Positions 50,035 to 61,755 of a stretch of DNA of 64,000 nt are shown here, in pieces (the first letter of the stretch is position 1; each line of letters starts with the position of its first letter). The stretch is from contig JADCRB010000069.1 of the NCBI GenBank assembly GCA_021464245.1, positions 2,738,895-2,802,894 of the forward strand, read 5' to 3'. The stretch is from Carallia brachiata (Eukaryota; Streptophyta; Magnoliopsida; Malpighiales; Rhizophoraceae). Below the pieces are notes generated by a model that saw nothing but the letters and a program-made list of their open reading frames with translations, had not been told where the DNA came from and did not search any database. A program made the translations under genes and the position numbers.

Positions 50035-51624
50035 TATTTTTTTCCTTTGTTTTTTCAGCCTTTTAGGTAATGACGGGTTATGGTTCAGACAATGAAGGCA
50101 CTTGATCTTCCCTTTCCAGTACACAGTAGATATAAAATTAGATTTGCGAGATTAATATTACAAATTACTAGAGAAAAAAAGAGTCCCATAATAGCAAATC
50201 TCTTAACCTAGCTAGCAGTGGGACAAATCTGTGCTTTCGTGCTCACTCTTATTAATGGATTCGTTCTAATCAAACCAACAAAAAAAGAAAATGAAATAAT
50301 TATTTATGTTCTTTTTAGATAAATAGAACTTCCGTGAGGTGGAGGTATAAGCATCTTTGTTGACCATTGGGTCAAAACCTGTTGATTAACTTCAATAAAT
50401 AAAAACTCAAAATTAGTAGAAAATGATCTGATTTAGAATAATCTATATGTAATTGAAGCAAATGTGCTCATAATAATCATTTTAAAAATGAAAACTTAAT
50501 ATTCTTTTCCCAAAAAAATTTGAAAACTTAATATTGAAAATCTCCAACCACCCAATTTCATCTAATTTTTTTAATTTACAATTTACATTTTAAGATCAAG
50601 TAAACTTAATTCTCTAATTGATCTCAAAAAAAAAAACTTAATTCTTTAATTTCTCGTTAAAAAAATAACTCCTTGGAACTCAAAAAAAAACAAAAAAATT
50701 TGTGGCCTCCGCGAACGTGGCAGCAACCGAGGCGGCTGTCATATAACTGGCTTTTTCGTCGTGTGAAGCTATCCTTCCGCAGAAAAGGGATCAGATAAAG
50801 ACGGGGAACTTGAAACGGAACAGCGCGGTTATTGGCAGATGAGAGCGGAAAATAAAGGCAAAGCCGGAAAAGGGTGCGTCAGGTTTGCGTGTACACGCGG
50901 CAGAAACTTGTTAACTGCGCCGCCTAACCAACGAATCCCAGACAAACCTTAAGACCAATAGAAAGCGAGTGAGTTGAAGGCCAGACAGGCGAATCCGTCC
51001 ATTTTTTGTTGTAATTTGTAAGGGTATTATTACGTGATCAGATGATTTAGAGATTAAATTATGGTTATATTATAATTAGTAGTATTATATATATAATAAT
51101 AATTAAAAAATGTATAATAAAAAAATAATTTTATTTTTTTATTACATATTTTAATATTTTAATTACACAAAAAATACCGTTAGTTGTCAATCTGTTTGGC
51201 ACTAAAGATTTCCGAATTTATAAATGCAGAGAGACAGGGAGAGAGGCTGCCGTATGCATAACATGTATGTTAATTTACTCAACCTATTTGGTTCTAGGGA
51301 AAGAGGTGAGAAAAGAAAAACGAAGAAAGAAAATGGTGTTGAAATAGAATAATTTGTTATTTAAAAATAAAAGAAAAGATAAAGTAAAATTTAGTTTCAT
51401 CAGTTTGTCCCCGTGCAGAAAACCACAAACAAACAAATGAGTACATAGTGGGACAATTTCTGTAAAAAAGTATCTTTGTTTTTTTCCTTTCTTTTTCAAA
51501 CACAAAATAAGAAAATAGCTTCCTCTCTTTTTTTTCCTCTCTCATAATTTTTTTTAATAATTTTCTATCACGTATCACTCCAAATCTAAATAAAGGACAA
51601 CTGACAAGGACGACAATAATTTTA

Positions 51625-51630
51625 TGCATG
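51625..51630 (+). promoter_or_regulatory. RY-like core motif upstream of ABI3
   Basis: TGCATG is the RY core recognised by B3 factors of the ABI3/FUS3/LEC2 group, and these regulators are known to act on each other's promoters. A single 6-mer 1.2 kb from the start codon is weak evidence. Confidence 0.25.
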
Positions 51631-52578
51631 AAAGCAAAGAAAATAATTTGAAATGTCCATTTTTGTGATCATGATTTTCATTTGGGTGGTAAAGTACTGT
51701 AACATTTATATTTGCAAGAATTTTTATCATGTAACTTAATTTTAAATAATAATTTAAACGGTGATGATATTTAATAATTTTTTTATTTTTTATTTTTAAA
51801 ATTTTAATTATTTAATAACTCTTTATTAGTACTTTATTACTATATTATCTCTAATCTTTCTGCATGGTTTATTTGCAGAAACCGCCCGTGTTGGAACTGC
51901 ATACGAAGTCCATTCTGACTATTTTTCTTAAATTTCCTTTTTCTTAAATTTTCAAAATTTTTGATTATTTGAAACTTAAAAAAATTTAAAGCTGAGGCAC
52001 CGTCAGTTGCACCATTAAGGAGGGAACGTATGGCGGATGGCACAAAATCCGGAGTGACGCTGAGAAAGTAGCGGCACGAGGCATTGTTTTTTGTTCTCTT
52101 GCTCTCTCTCTCTCTCTAAAACTACTCCCTCTCTTCCATCATCTCTCTCATTTTTCTCCCTTAGTGCATAAACTCCCAAACAACTATTTTGTACTGTTCT
52201 AAACAAAAAAGTTAAAAAACGTTGGAGAATTGAATGGAACTCCCTGAAATTCTACCAGAAACACACATGGGGTTTTTTAGTTTCAAAGGGTTGTTTGAGC
52301 TTGCAAGCTTTTCTCCATTCTTGCTTAATCAGATGCCCGCCGGCTGCTAGTTGATCTGTAGGCTTTTCTGTTCAAATCTTACATATGACAGTCTAGTTTC
52401 TCTCTCTCTCTTTCTCTCTTTTCCCAATTTTTATGTCGGTTCATACATCTTTATACCTTGAGTTGATAATTAAATAGCATAAGAAGAAAACGTGAATTAG
52501 AGATAGGGTCGCTTTCTTTTGTAATGGGTATTTTTGCGTGTAGTTGTTTACTCATATGTTGCTAAATCCCTGCTGAGG

Positions 52579-52611
52579 ATGGGCCCTTGCATCGTTTATT
52601 TGTTTCCTTAA
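52579..52611 (+). promoter_or_regulatory. Candidate upstream ORF in the ABI3 leader
   Basis: An ATG 229 nt before the ABI3 start opens a 10-codon frame (MGPCIVYLFP) ending in TAA. ABI3 genes are known for long leaders that lower expression. The leader here appears to be CT-rich and at least several hundred bases long, which would include this frame. Confidence 0.4.
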
Positions 52612-52807
52612 CCAGATACAGATACAGTCTTCTTTGCACTTATCCTTACACACATAAAACCATACCCTCTACTATACTATACTTCTTATCTCCTCTTTCT
52701 CTCTCCGAATCTATCTGCACGCAACAGAAATTAAAAAGCTTACTGAAACTGCAATTTTTTTTTAATTTTACTTTTGATTTTATATTTTTGGGTGAAAATT
52801 TAAAGAA

Positions 52808-55800
52808 ATGGAGGGTTTGCAAGTGCATGTGGTTGAAGATGTGCATGAGGATGTTGGAATTGTAAATGAAGCAAACATTACAAGTGGGTTTGATTCTATG
52901 GTGGACATGGACATGGAAATGGAAGGAGAGAATCTATGCAGAGTTGGTGGGGCTCAAAATAGGGAGATCTGGCTGCTTGAAGGAGATGAAGAAGATCTGT
53001 TAGATGTGAATGATGATTCAATCTTCTATCCGGATGAATTCCCTTGGCTGCCAGATTTCCCTTGCATGTCGTCATCTTCTTCATCATCATCTTCAACTCC
53101 GGTCCCAGTCAAAGCCATCACTTGCTCGTCTTCCTCTTCAGCGTCTTCTTCTTCTGCGGCTCCTTGGGGCGGAGGCGGCGGCGGTGGCTTTGAGGTCACC
53201 AGATGCAGATGAAGATGTGGAGAGGAGTTATGATGATGCCCATAATTATCATTATCATCTGGATCGCAATTATGATCAACATGATCGGGTGGATGCATCC
53301 ACAGCTGCCGCCTTGTCTTCGACCGCTTCTATGGAGATAACTCAGCGACCGACTGATCAACTAAATATTGATGCTGATGATTGCATGAACATGATGGAGA
53401 CTTTTAGTTACGCGGAGCTGCTCGAAAACAACGATTTCTTTGACCCTTCTTCCATCTTCCAATTGATGAGGATTTCCAGCAAAAGGCATCGCAACAGGAG
53501 CAACAGTCTCACCCTCAACAGATACCACCTGTTAAAGATAAACATGAATTTAATAATATCGAAATATGTGAGATCGACAACGAAGGAAGCCAACAGGGAG
53601 AGGGAGATGGAAAAGGCGCGGTGGCTTCTGATGATATAGCCATAGTGTTTCTTAAGTGGCTCAAGAGCAACAAGCAGACAGTCTCGGTAGAGGATTTGAG
53701 GAAAGTCAAAATCAAGAAAGCCACAATTGAATGTGCTGCCAGGCGATTGGGCGGTGGTAAAGAAGCCATGAAGCAGTTGCTGAAGCTTATTCTTGAATGG
53801 GTGCAAACAAACCATCTGCAGAGAAGGCAGATGAGATCTTCATCTTCCAATCAAAACCCTAGCCCTAATCCTATTTTAAACCCTAATTTGAATTTCACTA
53901 GTTCCATCCCACCTGACCAGTCCAATCCTTGTTTCACACAGTCTCCCTGGATCCGGCCCGCAACGGCACCATTTGTACTTGATCCGGGAACAATCGTGCC
54001 GGGGTTTCCGCCTATGGTTAATTATATGGGCGATGCTTTTACAAATGGAGCTTCTAACATCAATGTCTATCCATGCCCGCCTCCGGCCAATTACCATATG
54101 CTTGATTCTGCCACATCTTCGCCCGATTCACAATCTGCTTTGGCTTCCCATTATACCTCATTTGTCGACAATAATCTCCGTCACTCAGGCACGCCCCATC
54201 ATCCGCCTACCTATGCTGGGTACGGAAATCAGTATACTTATCAGTACGGGCAGGGCGAGAGGCTGTTAAGGCCAAGTTCCTCGGCAACCAAAGAGGCCAG
54301 GATGAAGAGAATGGCCAGACAGAGAAGGTTCTTGTCACATCACCGGAGTCTGAGTCACCAGCAGCAGCAACAAAATCATGTGGCAGACCAGCAGGCAAGT
54401 CTTGGTCTTGGCAATGAAAATGGTTCTCCACTGGCTCAATTTAACCCGGGAAATTGGGTTTACTGGTCCACAGCCACCTCCGCCTCCGTTTCTGCAGTTC
54501 CACCAGTGCTTCCTGTAGATTCACAATCGGCCCCTTCGGCCGATCGGCCACCCATGCACTTGCACGCTCAGAATTATCAGCGGCAGATGGCTTCAGAGCG
54601 GCGGCAGGTGGCTGATTTGCCCTTTCTTTAAAAAAACAAATTGGGAATATTTTTTATTCGGTTTTATTGGGTTAATGACAAAGGAGGGGGTTCAAAGCTT
54701 AAATTTTTATCGTTCTTTTGTGCCTGTTTATGTCCGCAACATGTCCTTACTTGAATGTTTGTGGCTTCTTTCCAGGGATGGAAACCTGAGAAGAACTTGA
54801 TGTTTCTTCTGCAGAAAGTGTTGAAGCAGAGCGACGTAGGTAACCTTGGGAGGATAGTGCTGCCAAAGGTATTTATTTAGGTCTCTCTCACGGGTAACCT
54901 TTTCTTGTGATTTCAATTGGTCCTAATCATTTTTCTTCTTTAAATTCGATTGTGACCAGAAAGAAGCCGAGACCCATCTCCCAGAACTGGAGGCAAGAGA
55001 CGGGATTTCCATTGCCATGGAAGATATAGGGACTTCTCGTGTTTGGAACATGCGTTATAGGTATTATGGAATCTATGTCTTGCCCACCTAGCTTTATTGA
55101 CAGTTCTTTCGTTTCTATTATTTTGAACCAAATCTCTACTTTTTGCTGAGAGAAAATGTTTCGTGCACAGGTTTTTTATGTCCAATTGGTGTCTTGAGAC
55201 ACTAATAATTTTTGTAACAATTTATACTATTTGTAATAAAAATTTAATAAATTTTAATTTTTATTATAAAAATTATCAATTTTACTGTATTTAGTCAATC
55301 ATGTATAAATGCTCTTTTGCTAATTTTTATTTTTAATCTTCTCGTGGGGTTTCAGATTCTGGCCCAACAACAAGAGCAGGATGTATCTACTCGAAAATAC
55401 AGGTGGGTCCATAAGTTTTTTGTTCATTTGTCTTCATTTGACGTTATGAATCTTCTTTGGCATCTGGGAACACTTTAATTTGTTAATTGTTTCTATTGAT
55501 TATATTGATTTCAGGAGATTTTGTGAGGACAAATGGGCTCCAAGAAGGAGATTTCATAGTCATCTACTCCGATGTTAAGTGTGGGAAATATGTAATTGCA
55601 CCTCTCCCTCTTTCTCTCTCCCTTTTTCGTTGAGATGATTTTTTCTTATTTATTTAAAGCAATGCTAATTAGTGGATTTTTTCTTATTTATTTAAAGCAA
55701 TGCTAATTAGTGGATTCATATGTCAGTTGATACGAGGAGTGAAGATGCGGCAACCAGCGGCAAAAGCAGAGAACAAGAGACATGGAAAATCTCAGAGAAA

Positions 55801-55864
55801 TGGGCACGCAAGCTCTCCCTCCACTGCTTATGGTTCGTCATCAAAGCCCGTTTCTCAAATCTAA
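52808..55864 (+). CDS. ABI3: ABI3, B3-domain seed maturation factor (exon 1 frameshifted)
   Basis: Nuclear regulator of seed maturation, dormancy and ABA response; binds RY elements through B3 and bZIP partners through B1. Six exons: 52808-54607, 54776-54868, 54960-55060, 55356-55402, 55515-55591 and 55727-55864. The acidic A1 region includes [21 protein letters not shown]1 lies at 53629-53815 ([20 protein letters not shown], then [20 protein letters not shown]). B2 lies at 54270-54345 ([20 protein letters not shown]). B3 spans exons 2-6 ([58 protein letters not shown]). As given, exon 1 changes frame twice: one extra G in the run 53166-53169, and one base short near 53463-53464. The segment between them matches ABI3 in its own frame ([27 protein letters not shown]). 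With both indels allowed for, the product is about 751 residues. Without them it stops at 53212 after 134 residues. Assembly error is more likely than a pseudogene because everything downstream is intact. Confidence 0.93.
55639..55714 (+). repeat. Perfect 38-bp tandem duplication in the last ABI3 intron
   Basis: The units 55639-55676 and 55677-55714 are identical, each ending AATGCTAATTAGTGGA. They lie just upstream of the acceptor of the last exon (55727), so each copy brings the same possible branch-point sequence (TGCTAAT). Confidence 0.95.
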
Positions 55865-57043
55865 GCCCAACCCCAAATTCAAATGACAAAGTAAAGGGGA
55901 GAGGAGCAATCCACCAATCTAAGAGCCTTTTCTTCACATTCTCTCTCCTTCGGGCAAGAAGATGAAGGGACAAATGGACGGTGAAGATCTTCTTTGAGGT
56001 AGTTGGGACGCAACTGCCTCGATTCTCTGCAAATCTTCACTTTTAGTTTCTCAGTCAAAAGCAAAATTTGGTGCCCCACATCACCGCGGACGAGACTATT
56101 GAGGAGGAGGTTAAGGTTTAGGAAAATGTTTATGGCATGCAAAAAAATTATTCAGAAGTTTTTAAATTGTAACAGTATATTTTATATATTTATAATAAAA
56201 AAATGTGAAATAAAAAAAAAAATTTTTATTCATATTTTTTCATTACAATTATATATTAATTATTATAATTTAAATATTATCTAAATAACTTTTTGTATAG
56301 TCATATAATAGGACTTGTTTGGCTCGGGGGACAATGCGATTGTGGAGGATCTTATGCTCCGGTTGGCCGAGTAGCTACACCGAATGCTTTAAAAACCAGT
56401 GTTTTCTAAATGTACCATTAGCTTTGGGCTTTATTGCAACGCAAAATATGATGGGGTGGGGAAGGGGTGTGTTTCTTTCTTGGATGCGTTGGTGCCTCAT
56501 ATCCCCCATTATTTATAGTAATTTGCAGATATAATTGCGTTACAAGCCTCTGTTTAAATTTTTGTTATCAAACCAAATCCACCTCCTATCCCATGAAAAG
56601 TGGGATTCACGTACTTTGTTGAAACGTGTGGAGAATATACTTATAAACTCCAATTTACCTACAAATCAAGCCGATTCATACAATGGCGCAAATGAAGAAA
56701 TTTTTTTGTTTTGCAATCTTTTTTCTCTTTTCTGCGTTGGCAACCTGTTCAAATATTGCAAATCAGAGGCCAGAAAAATAGGGGGTCACGACTGAAAATT
56801 GCGATCGCAATATTACATTGATATTATGTTCGTATTCTTTAGTATGACATGGCAACAATCTTAATTGTTATCGCATCAGTGATTTTTTCTAGAAAAAAGG
56901 AGGAGGGAATGGGCAAGTGTAAGCCCGTTTGTCGAGTCATATACTAAAGCTCTTTTATTTATTCCAATTTGCAGCTGGGGGGGCAGGATCATTATTCTTT
57001 GGAAAAATGTTAGTGTCTCAAAAGGAAGGCACCTGACAATTAT

Positions 57044-57185
57044 CTGTAGTATAATAAAGTTAAAATTTTTTGTAATCACAATCATAAAATATGCAACAGA
57101 AAAAATGATAATTTTTTTTCTTTTTTTTGTGTGCTTTTTGTTAATATAATTACAAAAAAACTTTAAATTTATTATATTACGGACG
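57044..57185. repeat. AT-rich inverted repeat, MITE-like
   Basis: Left TGTAGTATAATAAAGTTAAA then ATTTTTTGTAAT pairs with the reverse complement of the right arm, CCGTAATATAATAAATTTAA then AGTTTTTTTGTAAT. The arms are about 40 bp with a loop of about 55 bp. Confidence 0.6.
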
Positions 57186-57489
57186 TTTTCTCGAAGCATT
57201 TTCTTAGCCCATGTATTGGAACCCTCATTCTTTTCACTATAACGCTCCAACGATTCAAGTGTGATGACATTAGTCGCAGTTACAACTAATAACGGTAATA
57301 TTGTCTAATACCCGTGCTTAAACCTCGATTGCAGATCATCGTGCTAAAAGACTAAACCTTACCTTCGATATATATATTTTGTATTTGAGGACAATTAGTG
57401 TTATGGACATCGACATGTAACCCACTAACACTTTTTCTTAACCGTAGGATCAGGATTAATAATCGACGACCAGTTTATAACCCATTTTT

Positions 57490-58060
57490 TGTTTTAATAC
57501 GCAGAGCAGAGAGTCAGGCAATACCATAATCCGCTCCTCTTTCTATTTATCCGAAGACTGATCTCGAATCTGAAAGGGGATCAATGTCCTATTTCTATCG
57601 ATTGTTCTCCTAGCGAAAACACAATTAGATCATTTGGTCACAAAACATCCAATGTTACTGATGACTCACAATCATCTAGATTGGTCTTGGGCTCAGCTCA
57701 GATCCAGTTCCGAGAAAAGACTTGTGGTGGATGAAGCTAGATTGGGTTGAGAGTGGGATTCAACACTTGCAAGATAAAACAAGACTAAAGGAAGTTAAGG
57801 TGTATTCCCAACGAATCCCCTCTTATACTTAAGTAAATGTAGAGTAAGGGTAGAGTAAAGAGAGTTAGAAGAAGAGAGCTTACCTAAAAGAGAACAAGAC
57901 CCTCCTATTTATAGGAGTAGGGGTATTAAATTTGATGAGGCCTGTTAATATACTGGAAAGATAGTGTAAGGGCCCAAAGGAATCCATTGCATGAGTGTGG
58001 CTCAAAGTAAGCATATCTGATATTAGACATGAAGATTGGGTTTTAAGTTCTTGTAGGCTC
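57490..58060 (-). mobile_element. Probable truncated Gypsy-type LTR remnant
   Basis: Read on the minus strand, a TATA box (CTATAAATAGGAGG, about 57914-57901) is followed by a transcript-like region with pyrimidine-rich blocks (CTCTCTTCTTCTAACTCTC) and a CACTCTCAACCC stretch. A sequence like the start of a retroelement internal region follows (TTTTCGCTAGGAGAACAATC). This order is typical of plant Gypsy LTRs. No gag or pol open frame is present. Both ends are uncertain. Confidence 0.4.
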
Positions 58061-61000
58061 AATATAATATAATCCTTATCAATTACCTATGCTTGGCTCT
58101 GCTTAAAAAAAAAAAAAAAAAAGAGCCTATGCTTGGCAATTATCGATTGGACTTCATAAATTTCCAAACAACTTTCATTGAGGGTTTGAGTTTTGGATAC
58201 TTTCTCCTTGGGAATTTGTTTTTTTATCTTTTCATCAAACAACAAAAATGTGAAAAGAATTAATAGCAGCAACAATAATCGTCATGGATGGCAACAATTC
58301 CGCGTTATCCCCATTCACGTAAGGTGATGGAAGCCAAAATTTTGTTGGCATCCCATTACCGTTGCTAAACATTAATATTGTTAAGACAGATATACAATCT
58401 TTTAAGAACAAGACAGATACAAAATAGATTTCATGTTATGCGTAAAATTGAAGCGCTTTGAAGAGACGACAATGCCAAATTGAAAGCATATTTGGTACCG
58501 TAACTAGTGAGTACTGAACTTTTGTGAGAAGAGCTATGAAACAAGACTTTGTTGGGAGGAAACATTTCCTCCTTTGTGCACTTTTGATAGAAATTTTTTT
58601 TTCCTTTTGGGGGGTGGGGGCCGGCGTACAACCATATGGTCTTGTTTAGAAAAACAGACAATTGACTTCTGAATATGTATTATGCGATTTTTTTGTCTAT
58701 AAAATAGATGAGCAAGTACAGTTATTAACAAACCTGCCACGGATGATTGTGCAGTTGCTGTACCGGAATAGGTCAAACTTTTTACATTGAACCCACAAGT
58801 AAGCAAACTCTACGAACTGAGCAAATGCTATTAATACTGTTTGAAATCTCTAAAGACCTGCATATGTTTCAAAAAAAAAAAAGGACTATTAATTCTAAAA
58901 ATCAAATCAAGGTTTTGTAAGTGTTGTAAGTTCATATAATTTGGCTTATTGATTTCATTAAGATGCACGTTCGGACCAGTGTTCGTATTTCCTCTTGCCT
59001 TTGTTGTGCCTTACTGCGTGCCTTACCGTCAATGGCCAACACAGCCCGACCATTAGACCAATAGAGTAACATCAACATTGGGCTCAATGTCCTGTGTAGA
59101 GGCCCAATGTATTTGGACTTCCATAAGCAAAAGCCAGCCAGATAGTCGGCATAGGTTTGGGTTCTTTTAACCTGACTGGCCCAACTTTTAATTAAAGAAA
59201 CTCCTTGTTTCATACTTGTGAACTTTAAATGACGTCAAAAAAGTTGTAATTATTTTGACCCAAAAAGATTGTAATTAAATGGCCCTGACTTGGGGTTTCA
59301 ACAAGGATTGAATGTAATTAAGAGTAAACTCCGTGCCTTTTTTTTTATTATTTTTTTGAACTTATTGGTTCGAGAAGAACACTATGAGCACATGCCCAGG
59401 TTTTAGCAAGGATTGCATATTTTTTGACCAAAAAAAAAAAAAAAATTGCAGTCGTGAGTGTATTGTTCACTATGTCCGTAGGTCAGATTTAGAGTAACTT
59501 TATTTGAAAAGTCCGCTCAACTATTCTTGTAAGGATAAATTCACCATCGAATCACTAGTGAATTTGAAATGAGTTTCTTCTATAATTAATTATGATATTA
59601 CCGAATCTACAACCCAATAGAGCATTTTCAGCATTTAATCCCAACAAATTGAGGTGGGTGTGGTCGAGAGAACTCGAACCCAAATAATCAATAGAAGAAG
59701 TACATCAGATAACTACCAAACCACCTACTTCAATTCAATGGTGCAAAAATTTACATTTCCTCTTGTCTCCAGCTTTACATCTTCCGGCCTCTGGCAAGGC
59801 AATCTCTGATTGCGATTGGCAGAGCTCTGGATTATGGAATGGAACGTTTTGCAGACTCAATTCATCACATTTACGAGAGCAACTTCTGGCCCTGGCACGG
59901 AGCATTAAAAAGATTTCAATCGCTGGCATCTGGTCATCAAAATGGACTGGAATGGTCGGTATAGTAATTGCATTTCAAGTGATCAGCAACGGGGTTCACG
60001 TTTTCCCCCCCACATTTTTTTTTGTGTTTCCTATTATAATACAGCGAGTTGATTTGCTGAGAATTTGAGATTGGTTTATACCCTAATTTTGATTTTCGCT
60101 CATTCATTGCCATTTCGCAAGAATCAGCATCAGCCCTACATTTACTGTTGATCAAAATCAAATTGTGAACAGGACAAGCTAGTTAGGATGAATGAAATGA
60201 TTGGATGTGTAGAAGCAGGGCAGTTGGAGAGCGGATCCAAGGAATTAAAAGCACAGCAATTACTCTGACAGTGTATTTAACTCACCTACTTTTTGACAGC
60301 CAGTTTGTCAGAAACAGCTGTCCTTGCTCTCCAACCGTCCAATGCCCCCCTCTAGCTGAGCCTCAAGCTCTATGCATTGTACGTACAAGACTACAAGCCG
60401 TACGCGGAACCGATCAATGTCGTGGCCTGCCGCTCTAAAGTAGCTTTACATACGGGATCCGAGCCTTGGCTAGTCAGCTAGCTAGAACTATGATGAGGCT
60501 AAAGGCTCTTATAAGAGGTTCAAGTTGAACAGATTTTTCATTGCGTCTGTTACAAGATCTTCTACGATCATCTACTGGTTAATAGTTTTAACATTTAAAT
60601 TTCGGATATCAAATCTGAATCATTGGATGAGATAGAAGAAAATTTTATGTAGTGATCAAAATTGCTTGATACTGTAGCCTATGGCTAGCTAGCGATCGCT
60701 TTAGTGGATCAACAAAAAAAATTAGATCATTCATCTTGGTTACCATATGAAGCGGAAATTTGAAATCCCAAGCTAAAGTTTGCACAGTATCAAATGGTAT
60801 GTTGGAAAAGTACAACGGTCGAATGCATCTTCTAGTTTAGATCATTGTTTTTAGTTTAGCCAATCAGTTTCGGTAATTTAGGTATAAAAAATCGCTTGCT
60901 TAATTTATTGTCACTTTTCTTGGTAGGAACAAACTTAACGAGTAACGTAGTGGAGTAACACAGTAAATACGTATTTACGTAATATAATTCAACAAAAGAT

Positions 61001-61442
61001 TTATTAAATATTTTAGAAAATAATGTATAAGTCATTGAATGAATTGTACGGTTTTAGTTGTATTGCTACGGAACGAAGCAAATGATTAGCATCATGGCTC
61101 CTCGCCGGCCACGGTGGTAAGTCTTCCTTTATTTTTTTTTTTTTTTTGACGACTTTATAGAATTAGACTTCAAGTGACTTGTGTGGAAATTGTAAGCGTC
61201 TTTCTCCAAATTTCACCCTTCCACGTGCTCTTGTCATCAACACATTCTGGCTGTCCTTGAGAATCTAGATGCTATAACGATCTGCACAGAATATAGGCAC
61301 GAAAATTTAAAATTAAACATTTTTTTAAACCAAAAATTAAAGAAAATCTAATTTGAGTTCGATAATCATTCACATTTCATATTTTAAAATATAATAAAAA
61401 TATACTGAAATCGAAGTGCATAACAATTAATCTCCTTTGTTA

Positions 61443-61755
61443 AGGAGTTGTTAATAGCAATTGCTCATGCAAGTGCCAGGGACGTGGCCAAAGTTATCTA
61501 CGGCCTCAATGACCAAAAGAATTTCATTGTATATGGTGGTCTGGGCGGCTTCGCTGGAGTGGTGGTGGTGGCAGTGGCCTAGGTGGTGCATCTGGGCTTG
61601 GTGGCCTTGGGGACTGGAACGGGTACAACGGTGGTGGTGGCGGTGTTGGTGGGGGAATTGGAGGAGGCATCATTAATGGTGGTGGTGTTGGTGGAGGCTA
61701 CAGCGGTGGGGTTGGCGGAGGTGTCGGAGGTTGTGATGATAAGGCCGCTGTTTAG
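61443..61755 (+). pseudogene. Glycine-rich protein remnant, frameshifted
   Basis: The frame from 61443 reads LLIAIAHASARDVAKVIYGL, like the end of a signal peptide and the start of a mature glycine-rich secreted protein, then YGGLGGFAG. Near 61556-61560 the frame must drop back by one base, after which it reads GGGGSGLGGASGLGGLGDWN and a long Gly-rich tail ending CDDKAAV with TAG at 61753-61755. The N-terminal part of a signal peptide and an ATG are missing, so the copy is truncated at the 5' end and frameshifted. Plant glycine-rich cell-wall-type proteins look like this. The open frames at 61461-61676 and 61583-61816 are out-of-frame readings. Confidence 0.55.

Larger units (their letters stand above)
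45253..52807. other. Intergenic DNA between pectate lyase and ABI3
   Basis: This starts with the pectate lyase 3' UTR. Two fold-back MITEs (48754-48959 and 49838-50034), a 31-bp tandem duplication (47456-47517) and a C15 run (about 47131-47145) are present. The right end is the ABI3 promoter and a long CT-rich leader (about 52096-52807). Other open frames are short and unrecognised. No gene is supported. Confidence 0.55.
55865..61442. other. Intergenic DNA downstream of ABI3
   Basis: This starts with the ABI3 3' UTR. It holds an AT-rich inverted repeat (57044-57185), a probable LTR remnant on the minus strand (about 57490-58060) and a hairpin candidate (60208-60345). The open frames at 58932-59213 (minus) and 59763-60068 (plus) have no recognisable motifs. 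No gene is supported. Confidence 0.5.

Noticed and set aside
53190..53480. Intron within ABI3 exon 1
   Set aside because: The interval encodes conserved ABI3 sequence in the shifted frame, and no such intron is known in the family, so indels explain it better.
53010..53639. 209-residue frame as a separate gene
   Set aside because: Its central part is the ABI3 segment between the two frameshifts. Its ends are out-of-frame readings of the same exon.
54608..54631. Stop codon after [12 protein letters not shown] as the ABI3 C-terminus
   Set aside because: This is intron 1 read-through. CAG|GTGGCT is the donor, and the B3 exons follow in phase.
58932..59213. Minus-strand 93-residue frame
   Set aside because: No domain, no splice context and no codon-usage signal seen. 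Likely chance.
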